From contig CM035160.1 of NCBI GenBank assembly GCA_020205615.1, positions 6,550,437 to 6,614,436 of the forward strand: DNA of 64,000 nt. The letters are read 5' to 3'. The DNA is from Panax quinquefolius (lineage: Eukaryota; Streptophyta; Magnoliopsida; Apiales; Araliaceae). A model generated the notes under the pieces. It searched no databases and was not told the DNA's origin. It saw only the letters and a list, made by a program, of their open reading frames with translations. The translations under genes were made by a program, and so were the position numbers. Shown here in pieces: positions 1-11,684 of the stretch. Every line of letters begins with the position of its first letter. The first letter of the stretch is position 1.

Positions 1-351
1 TTAATGTTAAAAATAAATTTGAAAAGATAGATTTATTTTTTTGTAAAAAAAGATAGATTTGAATGTGGAGTGTATACAGTTGATTGGATGAAACAAGCTT
101 GAATAAAAATTTGATTGTTGGTCAGGCCACCTAAAAGAAAAAGGCCCGTTCCAAATTGCTATTAGTTATTCTCTAAAAGTGTACCCCAATAGTTTAATCA
201 CCGGCCCATTGAGCAGCTTAAGACTAACATGAGAGTCATACGACAGCGTATCAAGGATTTGGGATGAGCGGAAAAGTTGCACAGAGTAAAAAATTTCCCG
301 CTCTACTAAATTAACGCATCTACGTTGGCAATCCTCGTGAAGCCAAAACCA
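1..351. other. Upstream flank of the first H2A.X gene
   Basis: No gene is visible. The sequence is A+T-rich to about 120 and then has mixed composition leading into the promoter. Short open frames on both strands here have no recognisable content. Confidence 0.5.
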
Positions 352-383
352 CCAATCAAAAGCCACATTCCCCTATATATAAA
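352..383 (+). promoter_or_regulatory. CCAAT and TATA boxes of the first H2A.X gene
   Basis: A CCAAT pentamer lies at 352-356 and a strong TATA box (TATATATAAA) at 374-383, about 108 bases before the ATG at 491. The spacing fits a short histone 5' UTR that begins near 405-415. The transcription start is inferred, not seen. Confidence 0.7.
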
Positions 384-490
384 TCTGCCCCTTTCTCATG
401 TTTTCTTATCCACCGCTGAATCCTTAGAAACAACCCTCTGTTTTCTCTCTCCAAAATTCGTAAAATCTCTTCAAAACCAAAGTCACTGCC

Positions 491-1004
491 ATGAGTTCTA
501 CAGCAGGCAAGGGTATAGCCGGAAGAGGCAAATCCAAAGTCACAAAGTCAGTCTCCAGATCCTCAAAAGCCGGCCTCCAGTTTCCTGTCGGCCGAATTGC
601 TCGTTTTCTCAAGGCCGGCCGGTATGCTCAGCGTGTCGGATCTGGTTCTCCGGTTTACCTTTCTGCCGTTCTAGAATACTTGGCCGCCGAGGTGCTTTAA
701 TATTTTATTCTCTCCTCATTTATGTCTCTGATTTGATTATTTGTGGCTGATTTTGTTGAATTTTTTCCCCTCTTTATAATAGCTTTTGGAGCTGGCTGGG
801 AATGCGGCGAGGGATAACAAGAAGACTCGCATAATTCCGAGACATATTCAGTTGGCTGTGAGGAACGATGAGGAGTTAAGCAAGTTGTTGGGATCTGTGA
901 CTATTGCTAATGGCGGGGTTTTGCCCAACATTCATTCAACTCTGCTGCCGATGAAGGCTGGGAAAGGGAAGGGCGAAATTAGCTCTGTTTCTCAAGAGTT
1001 TTAG
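491..1004 (+). CDS. Histone H2A.X, copy 1
   Basis: Replacement-type histone H2A.X, a core nucleosome subunit that marks DNA double-strand breaks when its C-terminal serine is phosphorylated by ATM/ATR-type kinases (known for the family). Exon 1 is 491-691, intron 692-782 (GT-AG, 91 bases), exon 2 is 783-1004, giving 140 aa, close to the usual 142. The histone fold is complete: [18 protein letters not shown] near residues 25-42, then [25 protein letters not shown] and the [15 protein letters not shown] docking segment. The protein ends SVSQEF, and the SQE-aromatic motif identifies H2A.X rather than plain H2A or H2A.Z. The splice yields Leu-Leu where the second copy has Val-Leu. The start is the first ATG after the TATA box and matches the H2A N-terminus. 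The intron sits at the same codon as in the copy at 41176. Confidence 0.95.
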
Positions 1005-1955
1005 GGGTTTCTATGTTATTTCGTTCGTAATTTTTTGCTACGCAGACGAAATGGGCGGTGGAGTTGGGGATTTTGAATTTTGGGTTTCTCATTGGTTGGG
1101 TAATGATGGAATAATAGATTGTTAATAGTGGTAGAGTGTGTAATGAAGTAGATTTTCTGACTTCGATTATGTTCTGTTCTAAGGATGATCAATTAAAATA
1201 CGCCTTTTTTCCAACAGTTTGGTTTAATTTGCAGTGAGTACATTTTATAAGCTGTTATTAGCATTTGTGATGCTTTCTTGTTTCGAAATCGCTTATTCGT
1301 TGGATTACTTTTTGCAATACAATCACTGGTATTTTGATTTTTGAACTTATAAAATTTTCAATACTGATTTAGTATTTGATCTTATTTATATGGAAATCAT
1401 ACTTCCGCAAGTTGAACCCACTTTCCTACCATACCCATCTATCTTGCTGAAGGGAAAACTAACTACGTACGAGTTGTCAAATTGTTTGCCCCCGCATATA
1501 AGCTTAAATTCTTTCTCCATTATCTGGTATAACTATTCAAATTTTAACTTGACCCAATTTTCCCGACTCTTTCAACGAGTCTTCCTCTAATTTTCAACCC
1601 TTGGCCAGAGATCTTGGCCTCAAATCCGTGGTTATACCTGGCACATTGTGGAAAGACAGGTGCTATGTCTCAAAAACCACGAAAGCACCACTGTGGGGAC
1701 ATTCACGCCCACATAATTTGAAATTACTTATATAATCTCTCGACACAATATTTTATTCATCAATTCATCAAAATTATTTTCATAGTAACCATTTTACTAC
1801 TTTGCATATGTAATTAATCATTTAATATGCATAACACATTTTTGGAGATAGTTGGTAGGAGATCCATTTTTCGGGATCATGATCATCTTTATTTCAATTT
1901 AAAATGGAAAGTCTCAATTTAATAGTCACTAACTTAAAAGCCACTAACTTAATTT
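1005..1955. other. 3' flank of H2A.X copy 1, no other gene seen
   Basis: The first 200 bases are probably 3' UTR; A+T-rich candidate polyadenylation sequence lies near 1190. The rest (about 1250-1955) is A+T-rich with one 66-codon open frame that resembles nothing I recognise. Confidence 0.45.
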
Positions 1956-1958
1956 TAA

Positions 1959-2677
1959 GAGCATTCACAACAGTTTCCTTATCTTTATCCTTACTTTGCA
2001 GTGTTATTGGGTCATTTGCAAAATAAAGATTCAATTTTTTCACTATGTACCCAACATGTTCCTTATATTGATTTCTTAAATAATGAAATTTAAAAGTTAA
2101 AAGTTAAAATTTCCAATAGTCAAAATATCAAATTAATAATAATCTTATAATTTATAAAAGAGAGTATAATTTATCAATTATATTTTACTGTAAAATAATT
2201 TTTATTTTATTTTAAATTTTAAATAATTTATGAAGTGAGTATTAATATTAACTTTTAAAAGTTAATTTGTGATATTTTAAATTTAAATTTAATATGATTC
2301 ATTTAAATTTTGAAAATAATAAAATTTATAATAATTATTATTTATATAATATTTATAATTATATTGACATAAATTAAATAAATTTATATCAGTTTTAAAT
2401 TTGAATACGTTTGAAATTAATTTTTAAAATATAAATTAATATTAAGTTTATAATTTGAAAATAAAGTAGTAAAAAATATCAAGATGTGTATGATTGATGA
2501 GTTGTCCACTTAAATGAGGGTGCGAAATGTCATTTTGTATATATAGAGAATGGTCTTTTGACTCCCTCACTTTGGGGAATAAAATCCTATATAGGGATTA
2601 AAATAGAGAGTCAAATAAGGATAAGGAAGCTGTTGGATAATGATTTGTTGATGCATTCTTCAAAATTGGGGATAAAG
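1959..2677. mobile_element. PIF/Harbinger-like MITE, left part
   Basis: The terminal inverted repeat starts GAGCATTCACAACAGTTTC at 1959. Its inverse partner ends at 39842 (CTGTTGTTAATGCTC), and both are flanked by TAA (1956-1958 and 39843-39845), the 3-bp target duplication expected of PIF/Harbinger MITEs. The interior is A+T-rich and non-coding. The element would be about 750 bp, but a solo LTR and its nested cargo were inserted 30 bases before its right end. Family assignment rests on TSD and TIR only. Confidence 0.7.
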
Positions 2678-3359
2678 TGTAAGACCCCAGCTTTTATAAA
2701 TAAAGATGAATTTTCAATAAATATTATTTTTGAATATTATGGAATAAATTTGATATAATGTTATAGTTGTGGGTAATATTTATAAATTTTGCAAAGTAAG
2801 CAAGTTGTTATAAAATATTACGTTTAGTCGGGAATATTCTTTTTGTAGGGGAATATTCGTATGCGACTACTTCAATCGATGGTGGACCCCATAACGGAAG
2901 TATTGTCGTAGTTAAAACGACAAAATTATCTTTCTATAAAAATAACGGCGGAGGTGTTCTGGTTAAAACCGTTGAACTACCCTTTAGTAAAAAATGCGAT
3001 GAATACGCGTGGTTGCATAAGAAGACGCGGTATTGATTATTGATGCTTACGTGAGAAGTCACTTAGCTATACTCAATTATTACTACGATAATTCTTTGCA
3101 TCATATCTCTTATATTATTGATTCAATTATTGTCACAAGATCATTTGTATAATATGTTATATTATTAATTGAGACGACAAGTTATAAATGATTAATAATT
3201 GTTGAAAGATTAAATATGTGTTGATTAAAATAAAATGATTTGTGGTAATATTTATTCAATCCTTGATGTATATAAAGAGTCCATTAAGAGACGTTTGTAG
3301 TAAGTTTGATTATTTTATGGGGCCTCATATGTCATCATCTAAGAGTCTATTCAATCGAT

Positions 3360-3600
3360 AGTATTTACCTTTGTGAATAGTAATTACCTTTGTGAATAGT
3401 AATTACCTTCACAATAGTATTTACCTTCCAATAATAGTATTTACCTTTGTGAATAAGTAATTACCTTCGTCGATAGTATTTACCTTCACGATAGTATTTA
3501 CATTCGTCAATAGTAATTACCTTCTTCAATAGTAATTACCTTCACAATAAGATTACCTTCGTTAATAGGAATTACCCTTCATGAATAGTAGTTGTCCCTT
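3360..3600 (+). repeat. Degenerate 20-24-bp tandem repeats inside the LTR
   Basis: Units of the form GTGAATAGTAATTACCTT recur about ten times with small length changes. The inverse of the same array is in LTR E near 18690-18830, so it is part of the LTR family and not a separate locus. Confidence 0.75.
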
Positions 3601-4094
3601 CAATATTACCAAGAGTTAACCGCCTTTCTTCTGATTGTTCCAAGGGTTAATTACCCCTTCAAATAAATAGTAGTTGTCTCTTCATATTACCAAGAGTCAT
3701 TTTGACCATTCGTTAAGACCAAAGAGCCACCCTCGGTTTTCTATAAATAAAAAGCTCATTCCTTCATTATTTCTTACGAATTCATTGAAACTCTGAAAGA
3801 GAAACTATAGAGAGAAAGAAAAAAAGTATTCTCGCTACTTCACTTTTCCAATATTCAGGTTCTTCTAAGGTAAGGGATATTATTTGTTGTACCTCGTAAG
3901 GGGTGTTATTCTTCTTATTCATGAAGAGAACTTCATTATTCCATTCTTTATTATTACATTGGAATAACTCAGATACGCCAGATACCCTATACTTGGTGAA
4001 ATCCTCTGTTATTCCATTCTTTATTATTCTGCTGAATAATCAGATATCGCCAGATATACCTATACATAATCAGATATCGTGGTTTACCCTATAC

Positions 4095-4375
4095 TTGGTG
4101 ACATTCTTCTATTATTACATTGGAACATCACATGCGTATGTTTTTATACTGGGACTGGTTCCGCTCTTTATTATTATTACATTGGAACATCCTGCATGTG
4201 TTTTACACCGACTGGTTCCGCCTCTTTATCATTCATTGGAATATCCTATCTGTGTGTTTTACACCGGATCCGGTTCCATCTTTATTATTCTGTTGGAACA
4301 TCCTGCTTGTGTGAATTTCACCGACACAGTTCTCATTATTATTATTCTGCTGGAATAACTTTTGTCTACATGCTG
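4095..4375 (+). repeat. Tandem repeat of about 60 bp inside the LTR
   Basis: Four to five units carry TTGGAACATCC, then TTTACACCG, then GGTTCC and TTTATTATT. The inverse array occurs in LTRs E, F and G (about 18000-18310, 23420-23620 and 29240-29420). It produces long but meaningless open frames in several phases. Confidence 0.75.
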
Positions 4376-4779
4376 ATACCGCATGCATGGTGATTTCCTT
4401 TGTTATTCCATTCTTTATTATACCCAAATAGTTAAAACTTTGACTTATACTCCATGAAATTAGTAAAATATTCTTGATATTTGCTTTTCATCCAAGATCT
4501 TTTCATGGAAATATTCTTCCGATCATTCTTGAATTTTACTCTCTAAAAGCAAAGATCATGTTGACAATTTGGACGTTATTAGTTCTGAATAAATTAATTA
4601 AATGAACTTGTTTTATTGAATTATTATGTCATTGTCATCATCCTCATGTTATATTATGTTATCTTTGGCTTACGTGCATAGATGAACTTAGTATGATTAT
4701 GACAATGGATCATTCGGTATAATCATGGCTTGTTATAAATGATGTGATAAAAGTCCTCAGTGGCCTGTAATGCAGTGAT

Positions 4780-7583
4780 TGTGACGCCCCCAAAATAGGT
4801 ATACACAACACCCATTCTGAGTCGCCAAATACATGGTACAGAAACAACTACAACTTTATTATTACAACAGTAAAACTGTGAGTTTGAATACAAATATTAT
4901 CTTCTAGACAATATCTATACTCAAATAAATCCTCATCACATTATTGATTCATTATTTTACAAAAATGGTGAGGACTACTAAACAACTCTCTCTAGAATCT
5001 TCATTCCATACCCACTAGCTAGACTTTCATTACATTCTCGCCTCCCGAGAAGAAAAATGGAACAACAAGGAAAAGGGTGAGCTCAACTAGCCCAAGAAAG
5101 AATATTATGACTAAGATAATATACAACAAATTATCGTTAGTCTTCAACGGAAAAAATCGATAGAATACAATGACAACAAGTTTCGGATCAATATTCGCAT
5201 GAAATAATAATTCATAGAAGAGTTACGTAGAGAATGAAATCTACTATAATCTATGAATTTAACAGTCCATCATCAATATTTTATCCTCGTAACATCAATC
5301 AATATACATCCGAATCAAATATTCATCTTTGCACTACTGAGCCAAAGATATTCATCATTAGGTCATGTATTCATTTAAACACTGTTCATCTTTGCACTAC
5401 TGGGCCAAAGATATTAATCAATCGATCATGTTCATCTCAACACTGCTCATCTTTGCACTACAGAGCCAAAGATATTCTTGAGAAATCATTCATCTTTGCA
5501 CTACGGGCCAAAGATATTCAATAATATCATCATTTAAGACCGAGGATGATGAAAATATTTTTAAAGAAACGAATCCAAAGTGAAACAAAATGACAAGGAT
5601 TAAGGATTAAGGATTACGTGACTTGGTTTTATCCACGCCAAAAAATACCTCAAAAACAATCATAGTGGTGTAAAATTCAAGAATGATCAAAACATGGATA
5701 CAATCGAGTTAGTATCCGAATAGATGTTTTAGACGAAAAGAAAAATTTTATTTTTCTATGAATAATCAGATATCGTGAATAGTGTCAGATATCGTGAATA
5801 GTCTTAGATATCGTGAATAGTAACTCAAACACCAAAAGATAGAAATTCCACAAAAACATCTTCACGCTTACATGAATAGTACTTTCGTGAATAGTAACTT
5901 CGTGAATAAGTAACTCGTGAATAAGAACTCGTGAATAAGAACTCGTGAATAGTAACCCCATACATGAAAAAGTTCCAAATTTGATAAAAACTTCAGATCA
6001 ACATTTGAAATAATGATATTGAAGAAATAATATCATTACAAAAAAAAATAATATCCTTACCTCGAAAGATCGATTTTACAGCTAGAATCTAAGATAATAG
6101 TCTTTGAAGGAACTTGCACCGCATCTAGCAATACTCAAAGTATACTCAAAATACTCACAAGAATACGCTCAAAATATCGAGAGAGAAATAGAGAGAAAAC
6201 TTCAGTTTACGGTGTGATTTTCAATTAAACCTAAGCACCCTATTTATAGGAAAATGCTTAGAACACCAAAAGCGAAAATTTAATATAATATTAATATAAT
6301 TATATAAATTTTCCTTAGCCCTACTTTTGGTCAAAACACCAGCCACACATGTTAATGATGTCCAAAAAATACAAAAACGTTTTTCTTAACAAAAATAATT
6401 TAAACTCCCAAAAATCAATTATTTGAAGCTTGAACTTCAATAATTCATAATAAATAGCCCTTTCATCAGAAAATTCAATCTCATGAGTTTTTATAGGAAA
6501 TTCAATTCTCTACAACTTTGCAGAAGAAAGTTTTCCAAATTCCAAACAAAAATCGACCGAAATCCACAAACGGGCGATTTTACAGTATAATCAAATTTCT
6601 ATCGAATAATTGTGTCCACCAACACACAAAACATGTGTTAAACATTTAATGCCACAAAATACTCTTCCTCCTCATATACTCATATATCCCACATTCATTG
6701 TAAAAATATCACCGTTAATATATTATTAAAATAATATATTTAAATGAATTATTTTATCGTAAAAGATAAAATATTAATTTTCAACAATTGTCATTTTAAA
6801 ATTTTCTCCATCTATATCCACATAAAATCAATATTTTCCTCATCATATAAATCAATAATTAATTATTCACAAATAATATTACGAATCACAATATTGACAA
6901 ACTGCATAGCCTCCCAGAAGAGGGGCTTTCCAATAAGAATTTCTTCTTCTTTGGCGCAATTAGATGACCAAACCTCTCCTTGAGCGAACTTTCTAGACAT
7001 TGCCAATAATGTTATCTAATAATATTATTCAGATAATATGAATTATTGCTTCGATAATGAAAGATCTTGTGTAATGACAATTATTGAAACAACAATAATA
7101 TAAAATATAACACAAAGAATTATTAACTCAATAAAATATCGAACAATAATTATCGTAACCATTATTGAGTAGTGCCTTCTTACGTAAGAATCAATAATTG
7201 GTGCAATACTGGTATCTTCTTTGTTGAACGCGCATTATTGGTGTGTTTTAACCACCGGGTATTCCAACGAAGGGCAACAACTACGCCTGTTATTTAAAAA
7301 CAACTTATATTTGTCGTTTTCTTCATCCAATCGCTTTCAGTTATGGGGCCCACACATGGTCTGGTTGCGATCGCATTTAATATTCCCACGAAAGCGATCA
7401 CGAATATTCCACGACCAAACGAATATTCCCCGACAACAATGAATATTTTATAACCACTTGCTTATTTTGAAATATTTGCGTGATTTAACCCTTAACTATC
7501 CACATTAATCAAATCAACCCTTACTATTTCAAAATAATAAATAAAGGAAATTCCTTTTTATTTAAAAAAATTCGGGTCTTACA
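4780..7583 (-). mobile_element. Gypsy LTR A
   Basis: A 2.8-kb LTR read on the minus strand, starting TGTGACGCCCC on the + strand and ending GGGTCTTACA. The left flank is GTGAT (4775-4779) and the right flank is CATAT (7584-7588). These two do not match each other, but they match the flanks of LTR D in crossed fashion. In sequence subtype it pairs with D (both have ACACAACACCCATTCTGA near the start), not with B or C. Confidence 0.85.
5324..5521 (+). repeat. Four tandem units inside LTR A
   Basis: CATCTTTGCACTAC followed by GGCCAAAGATATTC recurs, with starts near 5324, 5387, 5448 and 5490. The same array occurs in LTRs B, C and D. The bases just before GCCAAAG vary between units (TGA, TGG, AGA, GG). 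Confidence 0.75.
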
Positions 7584-10500
7584 CATATAATGCTTGAATG
7601 GAGCCACACCTATACTTGCTGATAAGCTGTTGTTGTAGGAGAATTCCACCAATGGTAAATACTTATCCCAACTACCCTTGAAGTCTAGGACACAGTAGTC
7701 TTAATAGATCTTCAAGAGTTTGAATAGTCCTTTCTCGAATGTCCGTCTGGTTTGGGGATGGTATCTTAACTAAATCGCAAACTGTGCCCATAGCTTTTTG
7801 CAAGCTAACCCAAAATCTTGAAGTGAATCTTGGGTCACGATCCAAAACTATGGATACGGCATGCCATGGAACCTCACAATCTCATTCACGTATTACACTA
7901 GCAAGGACGTTCGAGGAATAAGTCTCCGTGACGGCAAGAAATGAGCGGACTTGGTTAATCTATCAACAATAACCCAAATAGCATTGATGCCTTGAGAAAC
8001 CGTAGGAAGACCCGTAACGAAATCCATAGTAATGTGTTCCCACTTCCATTCCTAATCTCAAGTGGTTGCAACGGACCCTTTAGGTACAAGATGCTCCGCC
8101 TTTACACGTTATTGAAGTTAAACACATCGAGATAAACTTTGCAATCTCTCTCTTCATATTGTTCCACCAAAATGTATGTCGAAGATCACGATACATTTTA
8201 GTACTTCCGAGATGGATTGCAAATGGCGTATTGAGTGCCTCCATCATAATCTTGTACTTCAAATCGTAGTCGTTAGGAACACAAAGTCTAGTGGACTCAA
8301 GTATTCCTTCTTCATCAATTCTCGCTTAGGAATAGCTCCTTCTTGTACTTTCTTCTTCATACGCATCGGTTAAAGAATTCGGTGGCTTGAAAGCAACCTT
8401 AACTTTTCTATTAAAGTTGGCTCTGTCGTATACTTGACATCATCGCTTTCGTTCCGCGATATGATCTTCTACTCAATGCGTCGGCTACCACGTTAAACTT
8501 TTACCGGGATGGTATTGAATAGTGTGGTTGTAGTCTTTCAATAGCTCGAGCCAACGTCGCTACCGCATGTTGAGTTCTTTTTGAGTGAAGAAATATTTAA
8601 GGCTTTTATGGTCCGAATATATCTCCACTTTCTCCCATATATAGATAGTGCCTCCATATTTTTAGCAAGGAAAACGCAATTGCTTACGCTAACTCTAGAT
8701 CATGAGTAGGATAATTCCTCTCATACTCTTTAAGTTGTCATGAGGCATAGGCTATGACTTTCCCACGTTGCATGAGAACACATCCTAACCCTTTGCCCTC
8801 GAAGCATCGTTTGTGAGATAACAAATCCATCCAACCATTGGTATTGTTAGAACAGTCGAAATAAGTCTCCTCTTAAGCTCTTGAAACTTTTCTCGCATTC
8901 TTCGCTCCAAGCGAATTTTGTATCCTTAAGAGTTATTTGAGTTAATGGAGTAGCGATTCGAGAAAACCCTTCCACGAATCTCCGATAATAACCAAATAAG
9001 CCCAAAAAACTACGTACTTGATCCACCAGACTTGGTTGCTCCCAACTTTGTATTGCTTGATCTTCACGGATCAACAGATACTCCATGTTTCGACACCACG
9101 TGCCCAAGGAATGCTACTTCCTCGCCGAACTCGCATTTCTTCAATTTGGCATATAGTTGGTTTTCACGAAGCCTTTGGAGTACCGAAATAAATGGTGCTC
9201 ATGATCTTCACTTTTGGAATATATGAGGATGTCATCAATAAAGACAACAACGAATTGATCCAAATATTCCTTGAATACTCGGTTCATCATATCCATAAAG
9301 CCACAGGAGCATTAGTTAGTCCAAAAGACATGACTAAGAATTCATAATGCCCATACCGAGTTCTGAAAGCGCGCCTTTGGAATATCCTCGATTCTAATCT
9401 TGGTGATGATATCCGAATCGAAGATCGATTTTGAAAAGAATTGTGCCCCTCGCAATCGGTCAAACAAGTCATCAATACGAGGTGAGGGATACCTATTCTT
9501 GATGGTGACATGGTTCAATTCCCGATAGTCAATACAAAAGTCGCATACTCCGTCTTTCTTCTTTACAAATAAAACAGAGCACCCCGAGGAGATGTCTTAG
9601 GGCGAATGAAACCGATGTCCAACAATTCCTGTAGTTGGACCTTTAACTCTGAAGTTCAATAGGAGCCATTCGATATGGGGTTTTAGAAATGGGCTTTGTA
9701 CTAGGTTCAAGATCAATAAAGAATTCACTTCACGCTACGGGGGTAGGCCAGGAAGTTCTTGAAATCGTCGGAAAGTCAATAACAATGAATATTATTCAAA
9801 TTTGACGTGTCTTTATTCAAATCCATAACATGGGCTAAGAAAGCTTGACATCCGTTTTTAATAAGCGAATAGCTTTATGATTAGATATGACGGTGATCGA
9901 TTTTAATGGTTTAGTTGAATTGAATTACAGTCAAGTTGGTTAGGAATATGAAAACTAACAACCTTACGAAAACAATCAATTTTGGCATGATGAGTAGTTA
10001 ACCAATCAATCCCTAAAATCACATCAAAAGCAAGTATCTTTAAAGAGATAAGGTCAATGGTAAGGTAATGGTGTCAACTTGAATCAAACAAGATTTATAA
10101 ACGATGGATGTGATGAAAGTTTCTCCTAACGGAGTTTCCACGAGATAGGTCAAAGTCTAATTTCTCCGAGAGTCAAGTTTAAACGTTGAGCACATGCGGG
10201 AGAGATAAATGAATGGGTAAAGCCGGTATCAAGTAAGGTATAAACTTCGCAAGAATTTATAAATAAACTTACCCGTGATCACCTCGTTTGGGTTCTCGCA
10301 TTATGACCATCAATACAACAAACGCTTCTTCCGGAATCGTTGACTTTGACTTTTACGGGACGATCTTTTGAGTCACCGTCCCCATTGAACTAGGTTTCGC
10401 CATCTTTGTCTAATCTCGAAGCGATATGTCCTTCCTTTCCACAATTATAGCATACCTTGAACTGTTGTGGGCGGTTTGGGTGATATGTCCCTCTTTTCGC

Positions 10501-11684
10501 ATTTGTAGCATATAATGGGTGGTCGTTCTCCTCCCTTAGAACCGATTCTTTGCAAGACCGCCATCTTCACATAGTCGTTATTAAATCTCCTCTTTTAAAA
10601 TCTCCTCCCCGACTTCCGCTTCTTCTATTTTCATGGCCATGATTACCACCGAGTGGTTACCATTTTGTCCGTCTGTTTCTTTCTCCGCAGTTATCATTAT
10701 TCATTGCTGACCGCTATCTCCGATACGATCCTGGTTGTGGTCCTCAACAGTTGGTAGTACTCGTTATCTCGCTTCTAATAATTGAGCCACATTTACAACA
10801 TCCGAATAAAGAGAAAATTTATGAGAAATGAGATCTTGATGTATCTTAGGGTTTCAAACCTCTAAGAAACATCCGCGTCATAATGTTCCTCATTCTCCAC
10901 CGAATGAGGTGCAAACAGATAACTCGCGCAAACTTTGCCTCGTCTTTGAGACACACGCCATGTTGTTTTGTTCCAATCGATGAACTCCACTTCCTTCATA
11001 TAACGAACACTTTTAGGAAAGTATTTGTCATTAAATAAGCTTCAAACGTCTCCCAAGACATCTTTGAGTCATGGTGGATGGAGTACGCTTCACGAGACTC
11101 CCACCAGATGATACGCTCGCCACGGAACATAAAGGTGGCGAATGGAACCTTCTGTTCTCCGTGCACCCCAAGACATCGAATATCTTGGTAATTTGCTTGA
11201 TCCATGTTTCCGCCATGGCGATCGGATCTGGCTTTCCCTTAAATTCGTGGTCCCAACTCTTTGAATCGCTTGGCGTGACAACCCGTGAATTGCTATCATT
11301 TCCTCTCAGATTTTGAACACGAGTCTCCTCGTGCGATTTTGCATAAACCGCAAAAAACTTCTAAACATCCCTCGTTTATCATCGCTCAATGGTGTTGTTC
11401 ACGGGAGGAACATTGTCACTGTTGCACGTTCTCCTCGTTGGTGAGTCTGAGGCATCTCCACGGTCTCATTTCCATTGTTAATATTCTCAATCGACATTAT
11501 CAAATCTTGCCGTAAAACAAGGGTTAATTAAGGAAATCAATATATCACATAATATCCCTATATCTTGACCAACTAACAAATAAGCTTAGGTAGGACACAC
11601 TAGCGAAGGATTTACTCGTCTCTCCTCCTAGTTCTATTCCCCGATCTCCGCCAGGAGATCATATCCCTAAGCTCGATACCAACC
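7584..11684 (-). pseudogene. Ty3/gypsy chromovirus pol-gag remnant (element X)
   Basis: Decayed retrotransposon coding region read right to left. Integrase-side sequence lies near 7584-8260. An RNase H motif DHKSLKYFF is near 8580-8640. The RT to RNase H hinge FLGLFGYYRRFVEGF is near 9000, and the RT active-site motif FIDD is encoded at 9231-9242. Protease/gag sequence follows, with a CCHC-type zinc-knuckle trace near 10430-10560, and gag continues to about 11500. Many frameshifts and stops break it, so no intact ORF remains. The C-terminal integrase part of the same element is displaced to 35714-36374. The stretch starts inside integrase at CATAT. Domain order and the tRNA primer site place it in Ty3/gypsy; the chromovirus (Tekay/Del-like) assignment comes from the sister copy at 19449. 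Confidence 0.8.
11668..11681 (-). other. tRNA primer binding site next to LTR B
   Basis: On the minus strand the sequence just inside LTR B reads TTGGTATCGAGCTTAGG. This is near-identical to the initiator-Met tRNA primer site TGGTATCAGAGC used by many plant LTR retrotransposons. It shows that B is the 5' LTR of the element on its left. Confidence 0.75.

Larger units (their letters stand above)
2678..4779 (+). mobile_element. Solo gypsy LTR (outer), left part
   Basis: A Ty3/gypsy LTR on the + strand begins TGTAAGACCCC at 2678, directly after TAAAG (2673-2677). The LTR finishes at 39807 with GGCGTCACA followed by TAAAG (39808-39812), a perfect 5-bp target duplication. No internal retrotransposon sequence belongs to this LTR, so it is a solo LTR. 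It has the same sequence type as the minus-strand LTR at 16895-19448. It is interrupted after 4779 by a different LTR insertion. Open frames inside it, such as 3903-4358, are products of its internal repeats. Confidence 0.85.

Noticed and set aside
3903..4393. Overlapping open frames with many aromatic and hydrophobic residues, like a membrane protein
   Set aside because: Same LTR tandem repeats in the other orientation, with three overlapping frames all open, so no evidence of coding.
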